From NCBI GenBank assembly GCA_019915135.1, contig JAHLMK010000009.1:1860001-1924000 (forward strand): DNA of 64,000 nucleotides, given 5' to 3'. Under the pieces are notes generated by a model. It saw only the letters and a program-made list of their open reading frames with translations. It did not search any database and had not been told where the DNA came from. Position 1 is the first letter of the stretch. Each line of letters begins with the position of its first letter. Made by a program: the position numbers and the translations under genes. Of this stretch, positions 43,547-53,925 are shown piece by piece. Origin of the DNA: Strobilurus pachycystidiatus. Taxonomy: Eukaryota > Basidiomycota > Agaricomycetes > Agaricales > Physalacriaceae.

Positions 43547-43941
43547 TCCTCTCGAGTCGGACTTTTGATTGTATCCTACTCATCTATGCTTTATGCCTAT
43601 GCACTATGAATATGAAATATGTCTATGCACTTCGGAGAACGTAAGCTTAGAACCCCACTCGAACTGGGCGAGATGGGCGGCCAGGATAGGCCTAAACCAG
43701 GTGAGTAGCTATAGACCTAGCAGCGGGGTGGTGTTCTGCTGTGAGGGGAACTACTTACTCGGACACCAAACGGCGATGAGAAAGTCGTACCGGCAGCCCC
43801 GGTAGGTCTTCGAGGTGAGGGAGCCCCAGTCCCCGAGCCGAGAAGTCCATTTTCACTCTTTTAACTGACAACATACTGAATATAACAAACTACAGGTGGA
43901 TATATGAATCGGGCACGGAATCGCGGTCTTCTCTTAACGGA

Positions 43942-46900
43942 GTGGGCGACGACTCGGCTGCTGGTCGAACCCACGATGAAGTTGAAGAAGTTATTGGAAG
44001 CAGGTCAAAATCTCCGAATCTAAACCAGACGAGGAGTGTCGCCAAGATAGGCGATGGCTCAAAGAACCCGAGCCAGGACTCAGAGAACCCGAGTCCATCC
44101 CAGAGCGAACGCACTGCGGACTCCCGAAGAACCCAGGGAGAAAAATCTCCGAGCCAAGAAAGGGCGAGGAGTGCTGCTAAGTCAGGCAGTGGCTCAGAGA
44201 ACCCGAGCCGGTCCCCACTATACAGGGAACCAACCCAGGCAACATTACCTGAGGACCCGCAAAGCGGAGCCGCCACAAGAGTGGCGGACACAATGTCTGG
44301 TGCTGGCGAGGCATGGACCCCCGGAACCGAACGCATTCCAACGACGGGGCAGCGGGCGACGCCCGCAAATACGGATGATTTCGATCAGATTGGAACGACG
44401 GCACCGACCGTTATAAGACGAGGAAATCAATCGGCGAACAACGTCGGCGGCAGGAGGTACACAAGAAAGCCCCCAAAAAGCCGCAAAACAACGAAGGCAA
44501 CGATAAAGGTGGCCGCGCTGAACATAAACGGCCACGGCAACATGAACCCCTTCAACCCGAATAATAAATGGAACCATCTAAACCAAGTGATGCGTGACCA
44601 GAAAATCGGCGTACTCATCGTAGGGGAAGCGCATCTAAATGAGGCGAGACACGAAAAAATCGCAAAGGCCTTCGAGAACCAAATGAAGATAGTGTACTCG
44701 GAAAACGACGGTAGCGACAACGCAAAAGGTGTCGCGATAGTTCTGAACAGGAAACTCACAAACGCGCAAGATATCCTTTCGTGGGAGGTGGTTCCGGGAC
44801 GAGCGATCCTGGTGTCAATGAACTGGCATAACGAAGGCCGAATGACCATTCTCGGAGTGTATGCAGATAACGACGAAAGAGACAACACTAATCTGTGGAG
44901 GAAAATAAAGGACTTCTTCTCTGTCAACCCAGGTGTACCGAAACCGAACATCATGGCGGGAGACATGAACTTCGTAGAAGAAAGTATTGACAGAATGCCG
45001 CCTCGGGAGGACGACCCGGCGCAGGTTGAAGCATTCGACGAACTAAAAGACGATTTAGACCTGGTTGACGGGTGGAGAAATACATTCCCCGATACCCTAG
45101 ACTTCACACATACGCACCGTCACGGCAAATCGAGACTAGACCGTATATACATACAAAGAAACACCTTGGAGCTAGCAAGGGAATGGCGGATAAACCCCAG
45201 TGGAATAGTCACGGACCACTATATGGTCTCAGTCCAAGTAGCTTCCGACGACTCACCAGAGACAGGACCGGGAAGGAAAGTTATCCCTAAACATGTCTTC
45301 AGAGACGGGGTATTCCTAAGGGAGGCTAAAAAGTGGGGACGCGAGGCACTGGAAAAAATTAGAAAGTGCAGAACCCCAGGAGGCCGGACTGAGGCGGAAA
45401 ACCCGCAAACAATTCAAGCCGAGTGGAAACGAAAAACCCGCGAACTTGGGCTAAGAAGGGCGGCTATAACGATATCAAGGTCCCAGAGGGAAATAAGAGA
45501 ATTGGAGCTGGACAGAGACTCCACCATGAACGACCCGAACCTCTCAATTGACGAAAGGATTCGGGCCTCGGGGATCATAGAAAAAAGGCTCAACGAACTA
45601 AAACAGAAAGAACACGCACAAAAGCGGCACACTCTGAAAGTCAAGATGCGCATCGAAGGAGAAACCATGACCAAAGCGTGGTTCGAAATGGGGAAACAAC
45701 GTAAACCAAGAGACCTCTTCCGCGCCCTACACTCGGGCAGAAGCAACCGGAACGGTGAAGCAATATACGAGAAAAACTCGAAAGGCATGGCCGAAGTATT
45801 CCGGAAACACCACTCGAAGCTACAAGAAGATGGCATAACGCCCGAGAGCATAGAATCTAGGGAAGAGGACATCCAGGAAGTACTGGGAGAGATCTCCCCG
45901 GAAGCGGATGCAGACACAATGAACGTACTAGAAGGGAACCTGAGAGCCGAAGAGCTCATCTTCGTCCTGAAGAGACTGATGAACGGGAAAGCGGCAGGCC
46001 TTGACGGCCTGACCTACGAATTCTGGAAAATGTTACTGACAGAATTCACCGCAGACTGCGCGAAGAATAGCAAGGAAGCATTCGACATAGTTGAACTACT
46101 GATTGGGACGTATAACGACATCGAGACGTACGGAATAGTACATGGCACGAACTTCTGTCAAGGGTGGATGTGCCCGCTGTACAAGAAAAACGACCGCACG
46201 GACCCAGCTAACTACAGGCCGATAACCCTACTCAACTCCGATTATAAAATCATGACAAAAATACTGGCGATCCGCCTCGGAAAGGTAGCGCCAAAGATCA
46301 TCCACAAGAACCAGGCGGGTTTTATTCCAGGAAGAAACATACACGACCAAGTGAAACTGGTTAAGACAATCATCGAATATGGAGAGATCACAGAGACAAA
46401 CGGGATGGTAGTGGCCCTAGACCAAGAAAAGGCTTACGATAAGATTGCGCACGACTACCTGTGGCGGGTCCTGAGGGCGTTCAATCTCCCGGAGAGCCTA
46501 GTATCGACAGTAAGAACACTGTACGAGGACGCCGAAACACAGGTAATGGTGAACGGCGTGCTAAGCAAACCCTTCAAAGTAACAAGAGGAGTCCGGCAGG
46601 GGGACCCGCTATCTTGCATTATATTTGACATCGCCATCGAACCGCTAGCAGAGATGCTCCGAAATTCTGACTTACAAGGTTTCAACATCCCGGGCGATCC
46701 CCACCTAGAGCGCTTAATCGCACAGTTATTCGCGGACGACACGACGGTATTCCTGTCCGAAAACGACGACTATGACACTCTGAAGAAAATCCTCGTCAAA
46801 TGGTGCAAAGCGTCTAGAGCAAAATTCAACATAACCAAAACGGAAGGCATACCTGTAGGCACGGAAGAGTATCGAAGCCAACTACTTGCGACAAGGAAGC

Positions 46901-49374
46901 TGAACGCAAACGCGAACCCAATCCCGGCTGAAGTAAAAATGGCAAAAGACGGCACTGCCGTACGAATTCTAGGGGGTTGGCCTGGGAATAAGACAAACGC
47001 GGCCGCTCCCTGGGGCAAGATCCTAGATGACATCGATAGCCGCCTGAAGACGTGGGAAACCCCTCACCCCACGATGGAGGGACGGAAGATAGTAGCGTCC
47101 ACGATTGTAGGTGGAGTAACACAATACCTCGCATTCGTCCAGGGGATGCCGAAAACCACGAGAGCAAGGGTAGATAAGAAAATCCGGAACTTCGTATGGG
47201 CGGAAAAGAGACCCACAGTGAACGCCGAGATGATGAGGCTACCGTACGACAAGGGGGGCCGTGGTCTGCTAGACCTGGAAGCAAGAGATGAGGCAATGAA
47301 CATCATGTGGCTTAAATCATACCTGAACTTCGGCCCACAAAGAGCGACGTGGGCGTACTTCGCAGACGCAATCTTCGAAGCACTCGCGACTGAAAAGATA
47401 CAGCTTGCGGACCACCTCAAAATGAACGTGTACCTTCAGTCTTGGGAAGCCGCAAACCTCCCACTTGATCTAAAACAGATGGTCAAAACAGGGAAGACAT
47501 ATGGGGTACGTCTAGAAGGCTTAGCCTTCAGTAGAACGACTCTGAGAGAAATGCCACTCTGGATCCACACGGAGGCGGACCCGAGAATGAGAGGACTACT
47601 GCACTCACGAGAGAGTAAATGTCTCCAGAACAGACACAAGGTCCTGACGGTTGGCGAAGCAGAAATCCTAGCCCGGAGGGGCCAAGCCAGGTCCCATCGC
47701 GGCAAATGCAGATGCGCGGAATGCGTGACGACTAGACGCGAAACGCGTGGAAAAGGAGGCCAGCAGTGTCCGCACACCGGAAAATGCTACCAGAAAGCCG
47801 CTGAACTGCTGCGATGTCTACCCCACAAGTGGAACCCACTGGAGGAACAACCCGAAGACTACGAAATAGCACCCCGAGAAATAGATGTGAGGAACGAACC
47901 CCACACTTACATATTCGACCGACGCGTCACCGAACACGAAGGAATAAGAGGAGCCTTCCGGATCTTTACTGAAGGGAAGACATGCAACTTCCCACCAAAC
48001 GGGAGATCCCCGGGTGACGCATCCCACGAACACGAAACAGCGTACACAGACGGATCATGCATGAACAATGGGGACGAAAACGCCCGAGCAGGTTCAGGAG
48101 TATGGTTCGGCGAGAACGACGCCCGCAACAAGGGAGTACGAATCCCCGAAACCATAGAGCAGTCGAACAATGCTGGGGAAGTTCTAGCAATAAAAATGGC
48201 TGCGGAAGAAGCAGCGGAACACAGACCTCTGGTTACGAAAAGCGACTCACGTTTTTCGATCGAGGGACTCACGAAGCGCCTGAGAGCGAATGAGAACATT
48301 GGATACATTGGCCTGAAAAGTAAACAGGTCCTAGAAGCGGCAGCAGCGCGACTAAGGGAACGCAAGACTGAGACCGTGATAATGTGGGTCAAAGGGCACG
48401 CTGGAGAAGAAGGCAATGAGGAAGCCGACAGACTGGCGGGCGCTGGCGCAGCGAGCGACGTACAGGAAGAAATCGATATGGACATACCGCCAGAGTATCG
48501 GCTGTCGGGTGCGAAACTCCAATATATGACGCAGAGACTTGCATACAAGGGAGTCAGAATGAAGAAAATGTCGAACACATCAAGAACATACCTACGGCAT
48601 GTAATCAGGCGCCCAACCGTGATAAACGTGGACAGAGCGAGATTCGGGGCCCTCGAACTAAGCGACAAAACTCCAACCGACAGGCGGATCTGGAAATCGA
48701 TTAGAAACCCGGTGTTCAGTAAACAGATCAGGTACTTCCTTTGGATGTGCATGCAAGAAGCGTACAAAACAGGCCCGTACTGGCAGAAGTACGAAGATGA
48801 ACGTGCGGAAAGAGCCACATGCCTCGAGTGCGGGGAGGTAGAGTCAATGGACCACATATTAACAAAGTGCAAGGCGGAAGGCCAAGAAGAAGTCTGGAAT
48901 CTTGTAAAGAAAGTGTGGCGAGGAAAGAAATCCACCTTCCGAAAGCCAAACTTCGGGATGATCATGGGATGCGGCCTCGCAGACTTCAAGACTAGAGAAG
49001 GGAAACCCAAGCCGGGACACTCGCGACTATACAAGATCATAGTGATGGAAGCGGCGTACCTGATCTGGCTGCTACGGAACCAAAGAGTAATTCCTGACGA
49101 AATTACCGGAGACTTCCAGGAGCCTGCAAGCAAACAGGAAATCAGGAATAGATTTCTAAGCGCACTGAACAATCGACTCAAGGTAGATATCGCGCAAACG
49201 AACAGGAAAAAGTTCGGAAGACACGCTATACGGAAACAAGTGGTACTGAGCACATGGCGAGGTGTGATCTCGAGAGAGAATGATCTCCCCGACGACTGGA
49301 TTGGGGTAACCGGAGTTTTAGTGGGTATGGACGACCACGCAGCGACAGGGGGAAGAGATGGAGGAGAGTTATGA
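43942..49374 (+). CDS. LINE ORF2: endonuclease, reverse transcriptase, RNase H
   Basis: 1,810 residues, uninterrupted. After a Ser-rich N-terminus with repeated SENPS/SQERA-type units, the endonuclease starts at about residue 190 (AALNINGHGN). Its catalytic features follow in order: GEAHLNE, AGDMNF, SRLDRIYI and TDHYMVSV. RT shows GLDGLTYEFW, NYRPITLLNSDYKI, NQAGFIPGRNI, ALDQEKAYDKI, GVRQGDPLS and the catalytic FADD at 930-933. RNase H appears near residue 1,365 (AYTDGSCMNN) with MWVKGHAGEEGNEEAD. A C-terminal zinc motif, CLECGEVESMDHILTKC, lies near residue 1,627. All catalytic motifs are intact. ORF2 would nick target DNA and prime reverse transcription from the element RNA. Confidence 0.95.
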   Translation: MGDDSAAGRTHDEVEEVIGSRSKSPNLNQTRSVAKIGDGSKNPSQDSENPSPSQSERTADSRRTQGEKSPSQERARSAAKSGSGSENPSRSPLYREPTQATLPEDPQSGAATRVADTMSGAGEAWTPGTERIPTTGQRATPANTDDFDQIGTTAPTVIRRGNQSANNVGGRRYTRKPPKSRKTTKATIKVAALNINGHGNMNPFNPNNKWNHLNQVMRDQKIGVLIVGEAHLNEARHEKIAKAFENQMKIVYSENDGSDNAKGVAIVLNRKLTNAQDILSWEVVPGRAILVSMNWHNEGRMTILGVYADNDERDNTNLWRKIKDFFSVNPGVPKPNIMAGDMNFVEESIDRMPPREDDPAQVEAFDELKDDLDLVDGWRNTFPDTLDFTHTHRHGKSRLDRIYIQRNTLELAREWRINPSGIVTDHYMVSVQVASDDSPETGPGRKVIPKHVFRDGVFLREAKKWGREALEKIRKCRTPGGRTEAENPQTIQAEWKRKTRELGLRRAAITISRSQREIRELELDRDSTMNDPNLSIDERIRASGIIEKRLNELKQKEHAQKRHTLKVKMRIEGETMTKAWFEMGKQRKPRDLFRALHSGRSNRNGEAIYEKNSKGMAEVFRKHHSKLQEDGITPESIESREEDIQEVLGEISPEADADTMNVLEGNLRAEELIFVLKRLMNGKAAGLDGLTYEFWKMLLTEFTADCAKNSKEAFDIVELLIGTYNDIETYGIVHGTNFCQGWMCPLYKKNDRTDPANYRPITLLNSDYKIMTKILAIRLGKVAPKIIHKNQAGFIPGRNIHDQVKLVKTIIEYGEITETNGMVVALDQEKAYDKIAHDYLWRVLRAFNLPESLVSTVRTLYEDAETQVMVNGVLSKPFKVTRGVRQGDPLSCIIFDIAIEPLAEMLRNSDLQGFNIPGDPHLERLIAQLFADDTTVFLSENDDYDTLKKILVKWCKASRAKFNITKTEGIPVGTEEYRSQLLATRKLNANANPIPAEVKMAKDGTAVRILGGWPGNKTNAAAPWGKILDDIDSRLKTWETPHPTMEGRKIVASTIVGGVTQYLAFVQGMPKTTRARVDKKIRNFVWAEKRPTVNAEMMRLPYDKGGRGLLDLEARDEAMNIMWLKSYLNFGPQRATWAYFADAIFEALATEKIQLADHLKMNVYLQSWEAANLPLDLKQMVKTGKTYGVRLEGLAFSRTTLREMPLWIHTEADPRMRGLLHSRESKCLQNRHKVLTVGEAEILARRGQARSHRGKCRCAECVTTRRETRGKGGQQCPHTGKCYQKAAELLRCLPHKWNPLEEQPEDYEIAPREIDVRNEPHTYIFDRRVTEHEGIRGAFRIFTEGKTCNFPPNGRSPGDASHEHETAYTDGSCMNNGDENARAGSGVWFGENDARNKGVRIPETIEQSNNAGEVLAIKMAAEEAAEHRPLVTKSDSRFSIEGLTKRLRANENIGYIGLKSKQVLEAAAARLRERKTETVIMWVKGHAGEEGNEEADRLAGAGAASDVQEEIDMDIPPEYRLSGAKLQYMTQRLAYKGVRMKKMSNTSRTYLRHVIRRPTVINVDRARFGALELSDKTPTDRRIWKSIRNPVFSKQIRYFLWMCMQEAYKTGPYWQKYEDERAERATCLECGEVESMDHILTKCKAEGQEEVWNLVKKVWRGKKSTFRKPNFGMIMGCGLADFKTREGKPKPGHSRLYKIIVMEAAYLIWLLRNQRVIPDEITGDFQEPASKQEIRNRFLSALNNRLKVDIAQTNRKKFGRHAIRKQVVLSTWRGVISRENDLPDDWIGVTGVLVGMDDHAATGGRDGGEL

Positions 49375-49604
49375 GTATGCCTATGATTATGCTATTTATG
49401 GGGAAGAGGGTAAAGGAGAGAAGACGAGGGGATCGCTGCGGGACCGAGTCCCACACATCGTGCGTAAAGCATTTCTTCGGGGTGAGATTTGAATTGGGGT
49501 CGAGATTCCTCATTATCACAACGGGCGGGAAGGGGACGACTAGGTCGGTGTACTTTGTACTTTGTCTCTGCCAGCTATAAAACGTTTCAACCAAAAAAAA
49601 AAAA

Positions 49605-49620
49605 GAGAAAAGAGGAGTGT
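49605..49620 (+). repeat. 3' target-site duplication of the LINE
   Basis: GAGAAAAGAGGAGTGT directly after the A-tail, identical to 40928-40943. Confidence 0.95.
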
Positions 49621-50126
49621 GGCTGTGCAACATCAGGTGACGATCATCCCGGCATCGGCTAGCCGAGTACACGTACTCTTCCTTCTTCAGACGATTATGA
49701 GCCCGAATTCCCCAGGCTTTCACGCCATGTGGAATGGGGAGAGACACTCGCGTTATGGTTTGACGACAGCACTCCCAATTTAGAAGGACGGCCAGGCGTC
49801 AATACGTCGCACCATACATATGCCCGTCAAAGGTCATCTGCAGGGACGACAACAATCCCAACCCACGTCCATCCCTCATTTTCTTCGTGTCGGGCCAATA
49901 TCCATCCAGGGAGGACTGCGACGGAGAATTTCTGCAATATATTTCCTTCGGGCGTCTATAAGAAGGTGGGGAGTGGATATCTGTGCACAGTGAGAATGTT
50001 ATTCAAATTGTGTATTTTCAAGCAGAAGGTGGGTCGCGCATGCAGAAATTGGGGACTTGGACACGTCGGACATTAGATAAGAAGGCGTCAGTCGGGGGCT
50101 CTACTCGTGCCCTCGGAGTCTCTACG

Positions 50127-52166
50127 ATGGTTGCAGTTCAAGAGGCCCTGTTTACTTCATTACTCCTCCTCTTCTCTGCTGTATTGGCTCATCCAAACGC
50201 TTGTCGTCTCATCGAGAAAGCGATTTCGGGTCAAAGCAGCGTCTACTATCCCGGTGAGTCTCTTCTACGTGATCTTCTCTGGATAGGATTCTCATTCCAA
50301 AAGCAAGGCTCGACGAATTACACCCGCGACATCTCGCATTGGTCCTCTGCGAGTGAACAATCATCAATATGCAGCGTGGAGCCTGGCACCGCTCGTGATG
50401 TTGGAGTCATCGTAAGGCATCTAACAGGCATCTTGTTGGTGTAGTCCTTTGACAGGCCAATTCTTCACTGTAGCTCCAGATACTCGGAACCACCAGGACT
50501 CCATTTGCTGTGAGTGTTCTGAGTGTTTTCATGTTTTGTCTTGTTGGTGACTTTGTCAACAGGTGAAAGGAGGCGGACATGCGGCAAACCCAGGTTTCTC
50601 GGACACGTCAGGCGTGCAGATAGCCATGTATCGGTTCTCACAAGTCGATTACGACTCTACTACAAAGAGTGTGACGGTAGGAACCGGCCTCGTTTGGGAC
50701 GAGATCTACGCCGGACTCGAGCCTCACGGCATGAACGTCGTCGGTGGTCGCATTTCCGGCATTGGGGTTGCTGGTTTTAGTCTCGGCGGAGGTGCACCCA
50801 TATCCTGACATTGGCTGTTTTCCTGTGGTACTCACAATCTGACGTAGGATACTCCTGGTTGACGAACCAGCATGGGTTAGCGCTTGATAACATCCTCGAG
50901 TTCGAGCTCGTAAATCCCAATGGCGTAGTCTCTCGCATCAGTCATAGCTCGGATCCCAATCTCTTCTTCGCTCTCAAGGTACTTGGGCTACTTTCAAGAC
51001 GGTTACCAATACTCGACTGATGCGAACGATTTCAGGGAACACAGAACAACTTTGTGAGATGATCTCACGAGTCTCGAGCGACCCGAGAAACTATGACCTC
51101 TACAGGGAATCGTAACGAGGCTAGTCCTCAAAACATTTTCTCAAGGTCCGGTTTGGGTGGGTTCACTTTGTCTCTCGAAGGCTCGAAGCATCCTCGATTC
51201 TGATCTGCACACGCCACAGGGAGGTCTCAGGCTTTTCACTCCGACAAGATCGATACTATAAATGCTGCCACAGTGAAATTTGCCCACGAAGTGACTGATC
51301 CAAAGGCTGGTCTCATTGTGTCGTTCAATTGGGTTGATGACCAGGTGATTACTATTGAGCAATACATCCAGCACGAATGATGACAAGTTCACGCTCTTAC
51401 CAGGTCCTTCCCGGCCTGCTGATGTTTTACGATGGACCGTCCTCGAAAGGAGTCTTTGACGATCTTCTAGCAATCACTCCACTTTACGATGGCACTGCGA
51501 CTAGATCTTTCCCGGATCTAGTCGCGTCATTTCCTACGAGTGAGACATTTCCTGGTGCAAACGCCTCCTCGACGCCTGCTAGGCAAGTTCCTCCCTTCAT
51601 TTGCCGATGTCTAGGTTGACTGATACAGAAACAATGCAGATCTTTCTTCGAACACATACCGCTGCTCAACTACTCGTTGCCAGTGGTACAGGCTATGACT
51701 AACGAAAGCTTGGTACGCAGTCTGCCTATGTGGAAGGATCATTCCGACTCATTTCCCGAACAGTTCTGGGGCTCACGTCTAACTGAGAAAGACGCCAACG
51801 TCAGCGTCACTTATATTTTGGAGCCGGTATCAAAAGAGCATACTCTCCTTCAACGAGGAGCCTACGGCCTACCCGCCGACGCGCCATGTCGCTTTCCTTC
51901 CCTCCAACATTGCATACAGCTGGACATCGGCGGCTTTTGACGACGAGTTTGTCGATGTGATGCGACAGAGTGCACGACATGTGCTGAATGTCGCTGCCGC
52001 GGACGGACAATCGAGCGTCTTTGGCGCGCCGAAGTATCCAAACTATGCACTCTTTGACACGCCGGTAGAGGAGATCTTCGGTCATAATCTAGCCAGGCTG
52101 AGGGAGCTCAGGATGCGGGTTGATCCTCACGACGTGATGGGTTTGGCAGGAGGGTTCAAAATATGA
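50127..52166 (+). CDS. Secreted BBE-like FAD-linked oxidoreductase
   Basis: Starts MVAVQEALFTSLLLLFSAVLA, a signal peptide. Exons give the FAD-binding PCMH domain: VKGGGHAANPGFSDTSGV, VGTGLVWDEIYAGLEPHGM, GGRISGIGVAGFSLGGG, GYSWLTNQHGLALDNI and NNFGIVTRLVLK. Then come a substrate-domain stretch (KIDTINAATVKF, LMFYDGPSSKGVFDD) and the BBE C-terminal signature region (YPNYALFDTPVEEIFGHNLARLRELR, VDPHDVM). Such enzymes oxidise alcohols or sugars, or drive oxidative cyclisation, with covalent FAD. At least seven introns occur. Between ILEPVSKEHTLLQRGAYG and the expected PPTRHVAFLPSNIAYSW (about 51,830-51,880) the frame changes, and the only GT/AG candidate is about 31 nt, unusually short. A frameshift that inactivates the gene is therefore possible. 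Confidence 0.8.
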
Positions 52167-52670
52167 GATAAGGTGGTTTATGTTCTTGAGAAGGACGCGC
52201 CTTCGGTAGCTGTACAAGTGACACTCTCACAGTTGACCGCCGCTGATCCTGATGCCCTGTTCAACACCACTCGAGACCTCCAAATCACAAGCTCTGCGCT
52301 AAATAACTACTGTGGCTCGCTGTCCCTTTCAAAGATCTGACGCTGTAGCCTGGCGTGGCAGAGATGTGCCTCGTGTATGCATCCAGAATCGGAGCTACAT
52401 CATCGTACCATCGCTGCCATTGCTACAGTCTCAGCTCTTCCGACAGGATAACGGGTCGCAACACTTACCGAGCGCATAGTTTGATTTGGAGGTTTGCAAT
52501 GTCGCTGGACAGGGCGTCAAGGTCAGCGGTGCTCTACGTTGAGCGGGTAGAGTCATCGTAGTCAACGACAGTGCACTCGATTCTTCCACCACTCTCACCG
52601 CGCTCCCCCATAACTAGTCTCTTATAAACAGACTCTAATACTGACGACGGCAAGCGTGTAGTATTACCCC
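52167..52670. other. Intergenic segment with TATA-like box
   Basis: No gene recognised. CTTATAAAC at 52621-52629 resembles the TATA box of the pheromone precursor gene and stands just upstream of the pheromone remnant. Confidence 0.4.
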
Positions 52671-52790
52671 ATAAATACCCTCGCATCATCTACCAACTCA
52701 AGCGAGTGCGCCCTCGAGCCTGAACCCGTCGTCGACTTTGAGCGCTCCGACACCTCGACGGATTTTGGCGGGCGCTGTGTCGTGGCCTGA
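52671..52790 (+). pseudogene. Mating pheromone precursor copy with no start codon, CaaX box CVVA
   Basis: The frame ending at TGA 52788-52790 reads FERSDTSTDFGGRCVVA, with an Glu-Arg processing pair and a CaaX box like the precursor at 21760 (HER-TGGDNVHGGLCVIA). The frame is open back to a TAG at about 52,656-52,658 but has no ATG. ATA at 52671 stands where a short precursor could have begun (ATA-AAT-ACC). Its 3' flank is collinear with that of the 21760 gene, so this is a diverged duplicate. It is also shorter at the N-terminus than the 70-residue precursor. I call it a likely pseudogene; non-AUG initiation or an unseen 5' exon would be alternatives. Confidence 0.65.
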
Positions 52791-53925
52791 ACAGGCGTTT
52801 ATCCTTTTCCTTTCGGTCTCGGTTTATGGTACGCAGTTCTGTTTCTCTTCAGCTTTCATTTGAACTCAGCAAACGTCTCGTTTCTGCAGCATTCCTCTCC
52901 AGGCGCTGAGCGCTTCTGTCTATCATTATTATATCATTGACGCCTGTCCATTGACGTCCGCTACGCTCTTTCTCTTGTTTCTGCTGTACTGTCTCGTTGG
53001 ACGCTATAAACGCACACGCTCACTCTTTCAGTTTTATTTTACCTCTGTATTTCCGTACATACGAACAATCTCATCTCTTCTCTCCATGATTGTTGTGACA
53101 TGGCATGAAAGTCGTTCGCCCAATGGCATCGCCGACCTCGAATGTCTTCAGCCTGTTCTTCTACGAGGTCATTCGCATCCAGACCTTTCGCTAGAGGTTG
53201 AACGTTGAACAGTGTGAGCGTGAGGGGGCAGTAGCTTGGTCTCTTGCAGCGCAATGCACATTATGAACGCCGGCGACATGTATAGCTAACCGCAGCAGGT
53301 TTCACGATCGCTTTATCAATGGGCGACCTTTCCCCTAGCTGCCAACTTATTCATGCTCTCGGCAACATGCTGGCAGCGCCGACGCAGACTGGCTGACCAG
53401 ACCGTCTTGGCACGTCAAGTTGGGATTTTGTTATTCTCTCCGATGGTAAGTTCAGGCTCGTTCAACGATTCAAGCCGTCTAGGTTGTGAACCGCAAGCTA
53501 TACGAGGCACCGGACAGGTTAGACTTTGAGAGGTGTATCCTACAAACCGATCATGCCCTTTGTGTAGTCGGGCAGTTTACCCTTCGCGAAGGAAGCTTCG
53601 CTTCACACGTCCGAGTGGAATCGTTGCTCGGAGAGGCTTCGCTGGCCTGTCATTCTCTTAATCACACCGCGGACCAGGACATGCGCAGTCGATCCATTCA
53701 TTGATACCACCATTTAGGAAACATTTCCTACACTGTCATTCGGGCGAGTCGGCTGATTCGCGTTTCTGCTTTTTTCTTGAGCGCTCATCCATACGGGGTG
53801 TCAGAATGGCCGTTCGCAGCAAGTCGCGGTCACTACAGACCGACATGGACATTACCATCATATAAGAGGTCCTCCGCGGTGTGGAAAGTCTGCGACCTTC
53901 TGGTTCTGGTCCACACGACTCCAAT
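52791..53925 (+). repeat. Duplicated pheromone 3' flank and peptide-gene promoter, copy 2
   Basis: Collinear with 21973-22907 and then, without interruption, with 34782-34892. At the junction the text is CTTGAGCGCTCATCCATACGG (53,776-53,796), exactly the two flanks of the LTR element joined through a single AGCGC. AGGAAACATTTCCT recurs at 53716-53729. A TATAAG box lies at 53861-53866. Confidence 0.85.

Larger units (their letters stand above)
40944..49604 (+). mobile_element. Full-length Tad-like LINE retrotransposon
   Basis: An 8.66-kb non-LTR element between perfect 16-bp target duplications, ending in a 12-A tail (49593-49604). It has about 0.73 kb of 5' UTR, ORF1 with a zinc knuckle, a 0.4-kb spacer, and ORF2 with apurinic-type endonuclease, RT, RNase H and a C-terminal CCHC finger. 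That layout with RNase H matches the fungal Tad1 clade. The presence of the 5' UTR and exact target duplications shows a complete insertion. It lies between the minus-strand P450 and the FAD oxidase gene. Only ORF1 shows a frame problem. Confidence 0.95.

Noticed and set aside
47907..49253. 448-codon minus-strand ORF inside the LINE
   Set aside because: Antisense of ORF2, whose RNase H and zinc motifs are on the plus strand.
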